Below are positions 1 through 9,200 of a DNA stretch of 64,000 nt, piece after piece. The position numbers and the translations under genes are program-made. This DNA is from Comamonas terrae. GTDB taxonomy: Bacteria > Pseudomonadota > Gammaproteobacteria > Burkholderiales > Burkholderiaceae_C. Below the pieces are notes generated by a model. It did no database searches. It was not told the DNA's origin and was given only the letters and a program-made list of their open reading frames with translations. The stretch is taken from positions 434,001 through 498,000 of the forward strand of contig NZ_BCNT01000003.1 in the NCBI RefSeq assembly GCF_001544075.1. The letters run 5' to 3'. Every line of letters begins with the position of its first letter. Position 1 is the first letter of the stretch.

Positions 1-81
1 GTCATGGTCTGCACGCGCCGCGTGGACTGGTATGCCTTTGGCGCCACTTCAGCGCAGGTTCCCGTCAGGGAGGCTGCATGA
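1..81 (+). CDS. 3' end of an unidentified gene
   Basis: An open frame enters from the left edge and stops with TGA at 79-81. The last 26 residues include CTRRVDWYAFG and end in REAA, with no recognisable domain. The next gene starts inside the stop codon (ATGA overlap), which suggests translational coupling and supports this being real coding sequence. Function cannot be assigned from so short a tail. Confidence 0.5.
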   Translation, partial: VMVCTRRVDWYAFGATSAQVPVREAA

Positions 82-338
82 CGGCCATCGCCTTTGCCCC
101 TGCGGAGCCCCGGGGCCCGCAGCCGGATGCCATGGCGCTCCAAATGGAGCAATGCCGGCGGCAATGGCATGCGGCGCTGCAGGCGCATGACCGCGCGCAG
201 CTGAAAGCGCTGCGTACCCGGCTGATTGCCGAGGGCCGCCAGGCCGAACGCCATCTGGCCCTGCCCGGCATGCGCGAGCAATGGCTGGCCTGGCTGCAGT
301 TGCGCTGCGCGCTGGTCATTCCGCGCAGCCGGTTCTAG
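78..338 (+). CDS. Hypothetical 86-residue protein
   Basis: The ATG at 78 overlaps the stop of the preceding frame by four bases, so the two are probably translated together. The product is a small, Arg/Gln/Ala-rich, largely helical protein (residues 20-75 are rich in QAHDRAQLKALR-like helix) with no signal peptide and no motif I recognise. It ends eight bases before the convergent mutY stop. Codon use matches the neighbourhood. I do not assign a function; a helical adaptor or regulator is possible but unsupported. Confidence 0.5.
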   Translation: MTAIAFAPAEPRGPQPDAMALQMEQCRRQWHAALQAHDRAQLKALRTRLIAEGRQAERHLALPGMREQWLAWLQLRCALVIPRSRF

Positions 339-345
339 CCTTTGG

Positions 346-1413
346 TCAAGGCCGGAGTTCGGAATCCAGCAGCTTGCGCACGGGTGCGGGCAGACCCAGG
401 CCATCCCAGACGGACGGACTGGCCCAGCACGCATGATCGGCCTCGGAAACCATGGCCGCTGGCGCCTGCCCCACGGACACCCGCACCGGATGCAGGTGCA
501 GATCCTTGTGTGTCAGCACATGCACAAAGGCCGGCAGCTCCTGCCAGGCGGCTTCGGCCACATGCCAATGCGCATGCGCAAAGCGCCGCAGATCCTCATG
601 GCTCTCGAAGGCGGGCGGGCTGTAGAGCCCGGCCCAGATGCCGGCTCCCGGTCGCTTGTGCAGCCAGACCCGGCCTTCGCCGTCCACAGCCAGCAGCAGC
701 CACCAGGATTCGGCGCTTCTCTTGAGCTTGCGCGTCTTGACCGGATAGCTCTCGGGGTTGCCGGCACGCCCGGCCCGGCATTCGGACAGCAGCGGGCAAA
801 CCAGGCAGCTGGGCTTGCGCGGCATGCAGATGCTGGCACCCAGGTCCATCATGCCCTGCGTGTAACGGGGCATGGCTTGCGCCAGATCCTCGGTGGGGCA
901 CAGCTGCTGCGCATGGTCCCACAGCACGCGCTCGTTCCTGGCCTGGGCCAGGTCGGCATCGAAGGCCAGCACGCGCGTGAGCACGCGCCGCACGTTGGCA
1001 TCCAGGATGGGCACGCGCTCGGAAAAGCAGAACGCGGCAATGGCACCGGCCGTGGACCGGCCTATGCCCGGCAAGGTGGCCAGTTCCTCGGCCGTGCGCG
1101 GAAAGGCACCGCCCCATTCCTGCATCACGGCCTGCGCGCAGCGGTGCAGATTGCGGGCCCGGCTGTAGTAGCCCAGCCCGCTCCATAGCGCCAGCACTTC
1201 GTCCTGCGAAGCCGCAGCAAGGCTGGCCACATCGGGAAAGGCATCGAGAAAGCGCTGGTAGTAGCCCAGCACCGTGCCGACCTGGGTCTGCTGCAGCATG
1301 ATTTCGGACAGCCAGACGCGGTAGGGATCGCGGGTTTGCTGCCAGGGCAGATGGTTGCGCCCATGAGTGGCCTGCCACTGCACGACGGCGGTGGCAATCG
1401 ACGGAAGATTCAA
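346..1413 (-). CDS. mutY: Adenine DNA glycosylase MutY
   Basis: Removes adenine mispaired with 8-oxoguanine, the last line of the GO repair system. The 355-residue product has the usual length. Helix-hairpin-helix LPGIGRSTAGAI lies at 114-125, catalytic Glu37 in SEIMLQQTQV and catalytic Asp138 in PILDANV. The [4Fe-4S] cysteines are C196, C203, C206 and C212 (C-x6-C-x2-C-x5-C). The C-terminal third (about 230-350) is the Nudix-like 8-oxoG recognition domain. The gene starts 4 bp downstream of the dynamin-like gene, so they are very likely cotranscribed. Confidence 0.97.
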   Translation of the reverse strand: MNLPSIATAVVQWQATHGRNHLPWQQTRDPYRVWLSEIMLQQTQVGTVLGYYQRFLDAFPDVASLAAASQDEVLALWSGLGYYSRARNLHRCAQAVMQEWGGAFPRTAEELATLPGIGRSTAGAIAAFCFSERVPILDANVRRVLTRVLAFDADLAQARNERVLWDHAQQLCPTEDLAQAMPRYTQGMMDLGASICMPRKPSCLVCPLLSECRAGRAGNPESYPVKTRKLKRSAESWWLLLAVDGEGRVWLHKRPGAGIWAGLYSPPAFESHEDLRRFAHAHWHVAEAAWQELPAFVHVLTHKDLHLHPVRVSVGQAPAAMVSEADHACWASPSVWDGLGLPAPVRKLLDSELRP

Positions 1414-1417
1414 GATT

Positions 1418-3421
1418 TCAAGCTACCAGGGTGATGTCCAGCGGCACGGAGGACGCCGGCGCATATTCTTTGAGCGGCGACAGCAGCTGCGCCGCAGCGC
1501 ATGCCAGCTGTGTCTGCATGGCAGTGAGCTGCGTGTCTGACGTCTCGATTTCGGCAATGCGTTCTTCCAGCCCCGTGGCCGCATGCTGTATGCGGTCCAC
1601 CGCCTCCAGGCGGCGCGAGAAGCTGCGCTTGCGTTCCTTCAATTGTGCATCGAGCGGCGCGGTGACCGATTTGCTCCACAAATCCACATCGTTGGCGGCC
1701 GACTCGAACACCGTGCGCAGCCGCATGGCCAGCGCCTTGATCAGCCGCTGGGAAAAGGCGGCATTGCTGAGCTTGAGCACCTGGCCCAGGCCCAGGTATT
1801 GGGTGTAGCTGGCCTCGATGCGGCGCAGGTCGTCGGTGAAGTCGGGCAGCAGCAGCGGCGGCGGCATCTGCAGCGAAAAACCGGATTCCGCATTGAGCTC
1901 CTTGTAGGTCGCGCTCATCATGGCCTGGATGTCGGCAGCCTGGGAGTGCGCACGCTCGGCCACGATGTGCAGCCGCTCGAAAGTCTCGGCATACACCTTG
2001 CGGGCGCCGAGCTTGAGGCCGCGCTGCTCCAGCGCATCCTTGAGCTCGCCCAGCTCGCGCTTGAGGCTGCCGGAGCTGAGCTGATGGAACAGGGCCTTGA
2101 GCATGCGCATGTGCACGGTGCGCAGCGCCTGTATCTTGGCCGTGCTCCGCTCGAATTCGCGCTGCTCGGTCTCGATGCGGCTGCGCATGCTGGCGATGAC
2201 CGTGGCATTCTTGCCGCGCAGGCTCTGCAGCTCGGCCATCTGGTCGTCGAGGTCGCGGCGGCGGATGTTGAGCACGCGCTCCACCTCCTGGCGCAGCTGC
2301 TGCACGTTGGCGGCCACCGCCGCCTGCAGCACCCTCTGGCGCTGACCCATGATGCCATGGGCCAGCATGTTCTCGAAGGCCGGCAGCCCGCTGGCCTGCA
2401 GCAGCGGCTGGTTGTCGCTCACCTTGGCCACCAGGCCCTTCTGGGCCGACACCGGCAGCACGCGCTCGACGGCCACGCCGAGCATCTGCGCCGAATCCTC
2501 GCGCTGGCGCCTGAGCTGGGCCTGCACCTGCGGGCCCGAACTCAGCGAATCCCACAGCGTATCGATCTTGTTGAGCACCACCAGCCGCGAAGCAGCCTGC
2601 GCACCCATGCCTTGCCCTGCATCGGCGGGCACAGGGTCCTGGGCCAGCACATGGTCGCGCCATATGGACAGGTCCGACTTGGTCACGCCCGTGTCGGCTG
2701 CCAGCACGAAGACCACCGCATGGGCCTGCGGAATGAGGTTGACGGTCAGCTCGGGCTCGGCACCCACGGCGTTCAGGCCCGGTGTGTCGAGAATCACCAG
2801 GCCCTGCTTGAGCAGCGGATGGGGCATGTTGATCAGCGCATGGCGCCAGCGCGGCACTTCCACCAGGCCGTGCGCGTCGCGCTGCGGATTGTCGGCGCCG
2901 TCCTCGTCGTGCCAGAAACCCCAGGCGCGCGCCTGCTCCACCGTCACCTTGCGCACTTCGGCCACCTTGGTCAGCGTGTCGGCGATCTGCTGGGCATTCG
3001 AGACGTCCAGCGGATGGTGCATCCAGGCTTCGCCACGCATGCGCCACTGGCCCAGGCTTTCGGGCGATTCGCGCGTATCGATGGGCAGCAGCCGCAGGCC
3101 CGGCGGGTGCTCGGCATCCCAGCCCAGCTCGGCCGGACACATGGTGGTGCGGCCCGCGCTGGCCGGCATGAGCCGGCGCCCGTACTGGGCAAAGAAGATG
3201 GCGTTGATGAGCTCGGACTTGCCGCGCGAGAACTCGGCCACGAAGGCCACCATCACCTTGTCGCTGCGCACCTGGGCCTCCAGGCGCTGCAGGCGTTCCT
3301 GGACGGCGGCATCCAGCAGATCCTGGCCGGCCAGCCATTCGCGCAGCGCATTCAGCTGCTGGGCAAAGCCTCTGCGCCAGGCACCGAATTGGTCGAATTG
3401 CTCGTTAAATGATGGTCCCAC
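1418..3421 (-). CDS. Dynamin-like GTPase
   Basis: Large GTPase of the dynamin superfamily, 667 residues from a GTG start. I chose GTG at 3421 because AGGGG sits about 8 bases upstream, although the frame stays open upstream. G1 is AEFSRGKS at 62-69, the G2 threonine is probably in RTTM (91-94), G3 is DTPG at 212-215 and G4 is NKID at 284-287. Residues 330-640 are mostly amphipathic helix, as expected for the stalk. Bacterial dynamin-like proteins act in membrane remodelling or protection; the substrate membrane here is unknown. It sits between mutM and mutY on the same strand. Confidence 0.85.
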   Translation of the reverse strand: MGPSFNEQFDQFGAWRRGFAQQLNALREWLAGQDLLDAAVQERLQRLEAQVRSDKVMVAFVAEFSRGKSELINAIFFAQYGRRLMPASAGRTTMCPAELGWDAEHPPGLRLLPIDTRESPESLGQWRMRGEAWMHHPLDVSNAQQIADTLTKVAEVRKVTVEQARAWGFWHDEDGADNPQRDAHGLVEVPRWRHALINMPHPLLKQGLVILDTPGLNAVGAEPELTVNLIPQAHAVVFVLAADTGVTKSDLSIWRDHVLAQDPVPADAGQGMGAQAASRLVVLNKIDTLWDSLSSGPQVQAQLRRQREDSAQMLGVAVERVLPVSAQKGLVAKVSDNQPLLQASGLPAFENMLAHGIMGQRQRVLQAAVAANVQQLRQEVERVLNIRRRDLDDQMAELQSLRGKNATVIASMRSRIETEQREFERSTAKIQALRTVHMRMLKALFHQLSSGSLKRELGELKDALEQRGLKLGARKVYAETFERLHIVAERAHSQAADIQAMMSATYKELNAESGFSLQMPPPLLLPDFTDDLRRIEASYTQYLGLGQVLKLSNAAFSQRLIKALAMRLRTVFESAANDVDLWSKSVTAPLDAQLKERKRSFSRRLEAVDRIQHAATGLEERIAEIETSDTQLTAMQTQLACAAAQLLSPLKEYAPASSVPLDITLVA

Positions 3422-3773
3422 CGGAATCCCCTGCGACTGGGTTGTACTCAGACCGTGTTGACGATCTCTGGGACGGCGCACACATCCCGCCAGCGGGCTT
3501 TGCGCCCGCCTGCGCAAAATATAGCATCGCCGTCCCGGGTGCCCTTGCATTCCAAGCCCCGCACTGCGGGGGAAAGGTCCGGCTTTTCCAGGCATTCCGC
3601 CACGGCCCGCAAGGCACCAGGCTCTGCAGGACAGCGCTGCTGCGCTTGGAGCATGATGCTATTTAATCAAGAGCACCTTGCGCCTGCCATCTTTCATTCA
3701 TAGATGGTTTCCACAGTAGAATCCATACAGAAACAGCGCGAACAGCTACTTTTTCAATAGCTTGGTGCAAGGC
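3422..3773. other. Intergenic gap, mutM to dynamin-like gene
   Basis: No convincing gene. The stretch at 3655-3775 is AT-richer than the surroundings and holds one degenerate copy of the dispersed ATAGC-GCTTGCGC repeat (3735-3760, minus orientation). A promoter for the dynamin-mutY pair probably lies here, but I see no strong -35/-10 pair. Confidence 0.5.
3735..3760 (-). repeat. Dispersed intergenic repeat, copy
   Basis: Read on the minus strand it is an A-rich run followed by GTAGCTGTTCGCGCT. The copy lies 3' of mutM. It resembles the copies at 10581, 17252 and 43122. Confidence 0.45.
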
Positions 3774-4601
3774 TCAGGCCGCTTGGCAATGCACGCAGTA
3801 ATAGGTGCTGCGCTGCCCCTGGCGCATCAGCCGGATCGGCCGGCTGCAATGCGTGCAGGGCTGTCCGTCGCGGCCGTAGACCCTGGCCTGCAGCTGGAAA
3901 TGCCCCTCCATGCCGTTGGCCGCCGAAAAGTCGCGCAGCGTGGTGCCGCCCTGCTCCACGGCCAGCGCCAGCACCGCGCGGATCGCCTCGTGCAGCGCGC
4001 GCACCTTGCGCGGGCCTATGTCCCGCGCGGGCCGCGCCGGATGGATGCGCGACAGGAACAGCACTTCGGAGGCATAGATATTGCCCACGCCGACCACCAC
4101 GCTGCCCGAGAGCAGCAGCTGCTTGATCGGCGAGCGGCTGGCCGCCAGGCCGCGGCGGAAGGCCTCGAGGCTGAAGCTGTCCTCCAGCGGCTCCATGCCC
4201 AGATGGTCGAGCAGCTTGCGCGCCAGCGCGTCGTCCTCGCCGGGCACATAGACCACGGCGCCAAAGCGGCGCGGGTCGTGCAGGCGCAGCAGGCCCTGCG
4301 TGGTCTGCAGGTCGAAATGGTCGTGCGCGCCCGCGGCGCCCAGCGGCGCCTCGCCGGGGCCGGCAAAGCGCAGGCTGCCCGACATGCCCAGGTGCAGCAG
4401 CAAAAGGCCTTCGCTCAGGTCCAGCAGCAGGTACTTGCCGCGGCGGCGCACGCCCAGCACCTGCCGCCCAGCCAGGGCCGCGCAGTCAATGCCCAGCGGC
4501 CAGCGCAAGGGCTTTCCCAATGAGGCGGAAACAATGTGCGCGCCGGCAATCCGGTCGGCAAACGAGCGGCGCGTCACCTCGACTTCTGGCAACTCAGGCA
4601 T
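3774..4601 (-). CDS. mutM: Formamidopyrimidine-DNA glycosylase MutM/Fpg
   Basis: Bifunctional glycosylase/AP lyase that excises 8-oxoguanine and formamidopyrimidines. The N-terminus PELPEVE supplies the catalytic Pro (exposed after Met removal) and Glu; Lys56 in RGKYLL matches the conserved lysine. The C-terminal zinc finger has CTHC near 245 and CVHC near 270. The 275-residue length is typical. The gene is divergent from the TPR gene at 4628. It is on the same strand as, and 2.4 kb upstream of, mutY, so two of the three GO-system enzymes are encoded together. Confidence 0.97.
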   Translation of the reverse strand: MPELPEVEVTRRSFADRIAGAHIVSASLGKPLRWPLGIDCAALAGRQVLGVRRRGKYLLLDLSEGLLLLHLGMSGSLRFAGPGEAPLGAAGAHDHFDLQTTQGLLRLHDPRRFGAVVYVPGEDDALARKLLDHLGMEPLEDSFSLEAFRRGLAASRSPIKQLLLSGSVVVGVGNIYASEVLFLSRIHPARPARDIGPRKVRALHEAIRAVLALAVEQGGTTLRDFSAANGMEGHFQLQARVYGRDGQPCTHCSRPIRLMRQGQRSTYYCVHCQAA

Positions 4602-4627
4602 GCAATCTCATGTTCGTCAAGTGTTGT

Positions 4628-6439
4628 ATGAGCTTCGATTATTATGGGTCGATGGTTCATCCTCTTCGCCTTCAGGGACTCGCCGTGGCTGCCGCCATGG
4701 CCTTGGGAACAGCTATTGCCTCGGCTCAGCCCGCCGATCCGCCGACCACCGTGCCCACGCCGGCCACACCGGAAACCAATACCCAGGCCACCGACCGCGA
4801 AGAGGAACAGGCCGCGCTGAATGCCGAGCTGTTCTACGAGATCCTGGTCGGCGAAATGGCCGCCAGCGACGGCGCGCTCACCGACGCCCAGGCCATGATG
4901 ATGGAAGCCGCGCGCACCAGCGGCGATGAAAAACTCTACCGCCGCGCGACCGAGCTTGCGCTGCAGTCGCGCTCGGGCGAGCGCGCGCTGCGCAATGCCC
5001 GCGCATGGCTGGATGCCTATCCGGATTCGCGCAATGCCAACCGCGCCGTGCTGCAGATCCTCGTGGCGCTCAACCGCATCTCCGATTCGGCCAGCTACCT
5101 GCGCAAGGAAGTGCAGACCACGCCCGCGGCCGCCAAGCCTGCCACCTTTCTGAGCATCACCCAGCTCTACAACAACGCCAGCGACAAGCCGCTGGCCGCC
5201 GACGTCGTCGAGCAGGCGCTCGAAGGCGAGCTCAAGGACCCGACCAGCGGCCCCATGGCCTGGGCCGCCATCGGCCACATGCGCCTGATCGCCGACCAGA
5301 AGCCCGCGGCGCTGCAGGCCGTGCAGAACGCCCAGGAACTGAACCCCGACACCGGCGCCATCGTCCTGCTGGCCATGGAACTGCTCGAATCCGGCTCCAC
5401 CGAGGTCGAGCCCCTGGTCCAGCGCTACCTGGCCAAGAATCCTTCTGCCCAGATGCGCATGGCCTACGCGCGCGTGCTGCTGGGACAAAAGCGCGTGGCC
5501 GATGCCCAGGTCCAGCTCAAGGCCATCACCACCGATACGCCCGAATATCCGGAGGCCTGGGCCGTCCTGGCCGGCCTGCAGCTGCAGGCCAACGACCTGC
5601 CCGCGGCACAGAACTCCATCGAGCACTTCGGCGCGCTGCTGCCCAAGCTGCACAGCGGCGTGGGCCGCAATGCCGGCCAGTCCCAGTACTACCTGCTGCA
5701 GGCCGACCTGGCCGAAAGGCAGCAGCGCTACGAGGAAGCCGATGCCTACCTGAGCCAGATCAACGATGCGCCCAACCTGCTGAGCGTGCAGGCGCGCCGC
5801 GCCGGGCTGCTGGCCCGCCAGGGAAAGATCCGGCAGGCGCAGGCCCTGATCCGCGCCGTGCCGGCCACGGGCCCCAACCAGCAGCGCCTCAAGCAACTGG
5901 CCGAAGTGCAGCTGCTGCGCGATGCCGGCCTGACCGGCGAGGCCTACACCCTGCAGGCGGCCATGCAGAAGGAGGCCCCCGACGATGTGGAGCTGGCCTA
6001 CGACACCGCCATGCTGGCCGAACGCGCCGGCAAGTACGACGCGATGGAGAAGCTGCTGCGCGACATCATTGCGCGCAAGCCCGACTTCCAGCACGCATAC
6101 AACGCGCTGGGCTATTCGTTTGCCGAGCGCGGCATCCGTCTGGACGAGGCCGAGACGCTGATCCAGAAGGCGCTGGACATGGAGCCCGGCGATCCCTTCA
6201 TCACCGACAGCCTGGGCTGGGTCAAGTTCCGCCGCGGCGACCTGGCCGGCGCCCAGGCCCTGCTCGAGAAAGCGTATGCCACACGCCAGGACGCGGAAAT
6301 CGCCGCCCACCTGGGCGAAGTGCTGTGGGTGCAGGGCAAGCGCGACCGCGCGCAGCAGATCTGGCGCCAGGCCCTGCAGGCCGATCCCGACAACAGCGCC
6401 CTGAAGGACACGATGAAGCGCCTGGGAGTGGCGCCTTGA
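4628..6439 (+). CDS. Secreted tetratricopeptide-repeat protein
   Basis: About 603 residues with a Sec signal peptide (LRLQGLAVAAAMALGTAIASA, cut before QPADPP), so exported to the periplasm or envelope. The mature part is a run of TPR helices; the clearest are near the C-terminus, where AYNALGYSFAERG, ITDSLGWVKFRRG and IAAHLGEVLWVQG recur with about 34-residue spacing. Frames also allow starts at 4610 and 4652; none has a strong Shine-Dalgarno, and 4652 gives the tidiest signal peptide. The last base of the stop is the first base of lolB ATG, so it is coupled to lipoprotein sorting. Its partner is unknown. Confidence 0.85.
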   Translation: MSFDYYGSMVHPLRLQGLAVAAAMALGTAIASAQPADPPTTVPTPATPETNTQATDREEEQAALNAELFYEILVGEMAASDGALTDAQAMMMEAARTSGDEKLYRRATELALQSRSGERALRNARAWLDAYPDSRNANRAVLQILVALNRISDSASYLRKEVQTTPAAAKPATFLSITQLYNNASDKPLAADVVEQALEGELKDPTSGPMAWAAIGHMRLIADQKPAALQAVQNAQELNPDTGAIVLLAMELLESGSTEVEPLVQRYLAKNPSAQMRMAYARVLLGQKRVADAQVQLKAITTDTPEYPEAWAVLAGLQLQANDLPAAQNSIEHFGALLPKLHSGVGRNAGQSQYYLLQADLAERQQRYEEADAYLSQINDAPNLLSVQARRAGLLARQGKIRQAQALIRAVPATGPNQQRLKQLAEVQLLRDAGLTGEAYTLQAAMQKEAPDDVELAYDTAMLAERAGKYDAMEKLLRDIIARKPDFQHAYNALGYSFAERGIRLDEAETLIQKALDMEPGDPFITDSLGWVKFRRGDLAGAQALLEKAYATRQDAEIAAHLGEVLWVQGKRDRAQQIWRQALQADPDNSALKDTMKRLGVAP

Positions 6440-6984
6440 TGGATTTCACGAACCACCCTCTGCGCGTGGCGCAGTCCCGCGCCGCCATGCTGGCCTGCGC
6501 TGCGCTGACAGCCGCCCTGCTGGCCGGCTGCGCCCAGCCCGCACGCCAGCTGGGCCGCAGCGAAGATGCCGCATCGGCCCACTGGTCGGGGCGCATGGCG
6601 CTGCAGGTCGAAGGCCAGAGCCAGGCGCAGAACCAGTCCTTCAGCGCAGCTTTCGAGCTTGAGGGCCGCCCCCAGCAGGGCCGGCTGCTGGTCTTCAACC
6701 CCTTGGGCTCCACCATCGCGAGCCTGCAATGGACGGCCACGCAGGCCGTGCTGCAGCAGGGCGAGCGCATCACCACCTCGGAATCGCTGCCCGCGCTGAT
6801 AGCGCAGCTGACAGGCAGCGAACTGCCGGTTGCCGCGCTGTTCGACTGGCTGCAGGGCAGGAACACGGCCGCAGCGGGCTGGCAGGTGGACCTGTCGCGC
6901 ATCGGCGAGGGGCGGCTGCGCGCCGACCGCATCAGCCCGCCGCCGCCGGCCTCGCTGCGCATCGTGCTGGACTCCGGGCAATAA
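6439..6984 (+). CDS. lolB: Outer-membrane lipoprotein receptor LolB
   Basis: LolB takes lipoproteins from LolA and inserts them into the inner leaflet of the outer membrane. The 181-residue product has a lipobox LLAGC with Cys31 after a hydrophobic segment. The mature domain has the LolB features WSGRMALQVE and GRLLVFNPLGSTIASLQW. The ATG overlaps the TPR stop by one base (TGATG). It precedes ispE, the usual beta/gamma-proteobacterial order. The N-terminal extension before the hydrophobic core (about 16 residues) is slightly long. Confidence 0.93.
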   Translation: MDFTNHPLRVAQSRAAMLACAALTAALLAGCAQPARQLGRSEDAASAHWSGRMALQVEGQSQAQNQSFSAAFELEGRPQQGRLLVFNPLGSTIASLQWTATQAVLQQGERITTSESLPALIAQLTGSELPVAALFDWLQGRNTAAAGWQVDLSRIGEGRLRADRISPPPPASLRIVLDSGQ

Positions 6985-7064
6985 GTCCCGCCCAGGGAGC
7001 GGCAAGCCGCGCGGCACGCCTGCTATCGTCGCCCCTGCATTTCCACTCTTTTTTGTTTTGCGCC

Positions 7065-7928
7065 ATGCACTCGCTTCATGACGTGCCGGCTCCGGCCAAG
7101 CTCAACCTCTTTCTGCACATCACGGGGCGCCGCCCCGACGGCTACCACCTGCTCGAATCGGTGTTCATGCTCATCGACTGGCATGACACCCTGCACTTCG
7201 AACGCCGCCATGACGGCCAGGTGAGCCGCGAAGACCTGTCAGGCCTAGCTTTGCCGCCCGACGACCTGATCGTGCGCGCCGCCCGGGCGCTGCAGCAGGC
7301 CACGGGCTGCACCCAGGGCGTGCATGTCGGCGTGCACAAGCGCATTCCGGCCCAGGCCGGCATGGGCGGCGGCTCCTCCGACGCCGCCACCACGCTGATG
7401 GCACTCAACCGCCTGTGGAACCTGAACCTTTCGCGCCAGCAGCTGCAGCAGATCGGCCTGGGCCTGGGCGCCGACGTGCCGTTTTTCCTGCACGGCAGCT
7501 CCGCCTGGGTCAGCGGCATCGGTGAAGCCATCACGCCGCTGGAGGGTGCAAGCCGGCTGCCGCCCGGGCAGTTCGTGGTGGTCAAGCCCGAGGCGGGTCT
7601 GGAGACCGGCAAGATTTTTTCCAGCGACTTGCTCAAACGCGATTCGGAGCCTGCTACAATCTCGGTCTTTGCTGCAGATCACTACGGCTTTGGCCGAAAC
7701 GACTTGCAGCCAGTTGCTGAAGGCTTGCAGCCCGAAGTGAAGAAAGTCAGAAACTGGCTCGAATCCTTCAAATTGCGTGCTACAATGACGGGCTCAGGAA
7801 GTGCAGTGTTTGCACCAATGAAGCAAATCATTGATTTTGCAGGGCATCCAAGCTCGTGGCAAGTCAGGATCTGCAAAAATCTGGAAAGCCATCCCCTCAA
7901 GGATTGGGTTTCAGATAAAAAGTTATAA
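7065..7928 (+). CDS. ispE: 4-diphosphocytidyl-2-C-methyl-D-erythritol kinase
   Basis: GHMP kinase that phosphorylates CDP-ME in the MEP isoprenoid pathway. The 287-residue product has [18 protein letters not shown] at 11-28 with Lys12, the ATP loop [14 protein letters not shown] at 95-108, and LGADVPFF with Asp137. The C-terminal GHMP motif [11 protein letters not shown] is present. The last 300 bases are markedly less GC-rich and contain two TGCTACAAT elements that could be internal promoters for the downstream tRNA and prs. Confidence 0.96.
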   Translation: MHSLHDVPAPAKLNLFLHITGRRPDGYHLLESVFMLIDWHDTLHFERRHDGQVSREDLSGLALPPDDLIVRAARALQQATGCTQGVHVGVHKRIPAQAGMGGGSSDAATTLMALNRLWNLNLSRQQLQQIGLGLGADVPFFLHGSSAWVSGIGEAITPLEGASRLPPGQFVVVKPEAGLETGKIFSSDLLKRDSEPATISVFAADHYGFGRNDLQPVAEGLQPEVKKVRNWLESFKLRATMTGSGSAVFAPMKQIIDFAGHPSSWQVRICKNLESHPLKDWVSDKKL

Positions 7929-7958
7929 GGCTTCTTGTTTTCGGCAAGTGGCCTGTGT

Positions 7959-8035
7959 AGGGGAGTCGCCAAGTTGGTCAAGGCACCGGATTTTGATTCC
8001 GGCATGCGAGGGTTCGAGTCCTTCCTCCCCTGCCA
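7959..8035 (+). tRNA. tRNA-Gln (anticodon TTG)
   Basis: Full cloverleaf with encoded CCA. The acceptor stem AGGGGAG pairs perfectly with CTCCCCT, the anticodon stem CCGGA/TCCGG encloses loop TTTTGAT with anticodon TTG, and the T arm has GGTTCGAGTCC. It lies between ispE and prs as in other Burkholderiales. Confidence 0.98.
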
Positions 8036-8079
8036 AACATCTTCTTGCGTCAAGGCAACCCGTAGCACTGGGACGCTCA

Positions 8080-9039
8080 ATGCACTCACATCACTCTGAT
8101 TTCATGGTCTTCACTGGCAATGCCAATCCCGGCATGGCAGAGGAGATTGTTAAGCACCTGGGCACCACTCTGGGTGCTGCTGACGTTGGCCGTTTCTCCG
8201 ATGGAGAAGTCGCGGTCGAGATCAAACAGAATGTTCGCGCCCGCGACGTCTTCGTGGTCCAGTCCACCTGCGCACCGACCAACGACAACCTGATGGAGTT
8301 GCTGGTCATGGTCGATGCCCTCAAGCGCGCATCGGCCGAGCGCATCTGCGCCGTGATCCCCTATTTCGGCTACGCCCGCCAGGATCGCCGCCCCCGCTCC
8401 AGCCGCGTGCCCATCACCGCCAAGGTCGTGGCCAACATGCTGCAGGCCGTGGGCGTGGAACGCGTGCTGACCATGGACCTGCATGCCGACCAGATCCAGG
8501 GCTTCTTCGACATCCCCGTGGACAACATCTACGCAACGCCCGTGCTGCTGGGCGATCTGCGCCAGAAGAACTACGAGGACCTGATTGTGGTGTCGCCCGA
8601 CGTGGGCGGCGTGGTGCGCGCCCGTGCGCTGGCCAAGGAGCTGGGCTGCGATCTGGCCATCATCGACAAGCGCCGCCCCAAGGCGAACGTGTCCGAAGTC
8701 ATGCATGTGATCGGCGACATCGACGGCCGCAACTGCGTGATCATGGACGACATGATCGACACCGCCGGCACGCTGGTGAAGGCTGCCGAAGTGCTCAAGC
8801 AGCGCGGCGCCAAGAATGTCTACGCCTACTGCTCGCACCCCATCTTCTCGGGCCCGGCCCTGGAGCGCATCGGCAACGGCTCGGCCCTGGACGAAGTGGT
8901 CGTGACCAACACCATTCCGCTGAGCCCCGCTGCCCAGCAGTGCGGCAAGATCCGCCAGCTGTCCGTAGCGCCGCTGATTGCCGAGACAATTCACCGGATT
9001 TCCACCGGCGATTCGGTGAGCAGCCTGTTTACGGCATAA
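8080..9039 (+). CDS. prs: Ribose-phosphate pyrophosphokinase
   Basis: Makes PRPP from ribose 5-phosphate and ATP for purine, pyrimidine, His, Trp and NAD synthesis. The 319-residue product has the family length. Visible motifs: [16 protein letters not shown] (100-115), the divalent-metal/ATP segment [12 protein letters not shown] (132-143) and the PRPP loop [12 protein letters not shown] (221-232). I use the ATG at 8080; an internal ATG at 8104 also fits but would shorten the conserved N-terminus. It follows tRNA-Gln by 44 bp and is probably on the same transcript. Confidence 0.97.
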   Translation: MHSHHSDFMVFTGNANPGMAEEIVKHLGTTLGAADVGRFSDGEVAVEIKQNVRARDVFVVQSTCAPTNDNLMELLVMVDALKRASAERICAVIPYFGYARQDRRPRSSRVPITAKVVANMLQAVGVERVLTMDLHADQIQGFFDIPVDNIYATPVLLGDLRQKNYEDLIVVSPDVGGVVRARALAKELGCDLAIIDKRRPKANVSEVMHVIGDIDGRNCVIMDDMIDTAGTLVKAAEVLKQRGAKNVYAYCSHPIFSGPALERIGNGSALDEVVVTNTIPLSPAAQQCGKIRQLSVAPLIAETIHRISTGDSVSSLFTA

Positions 9040-9069
9040 AATCTCGGGTTTTTCGGCCTGAACACCAGC

Positions 9070-9096
9070 AAACCTCCCTGGCATACCGGGAGGTTT
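9070..9096 (+). terminator. Hairpin after prs
   Basis: Perfect 9-bp stem AAACCTCCC/GGGAGGTTT around a 9-base loop, followed by a weak T-rich tail. It is likely to separate prs from rplY, fully or partly. Confidence 0.7.
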
Positions 9097-9200
9097 GACT
9101 GTTTCAGGCTTTCGCAAGAGCCGACGTCCGTCCCTGCGCCGGACAGGTTCTTTTATCAATGGGTGAGGCTGGTCGCGGTCCACCCCACTAGGAGTTAGTT

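Noticed and set aside
4520-4627. N-terminal extension of the TPR protein into mutM
   Set aside because: It overlaps the mutM start region on the other strand and would bury the signal peptide; starts at 4610-4652 are more sensible.
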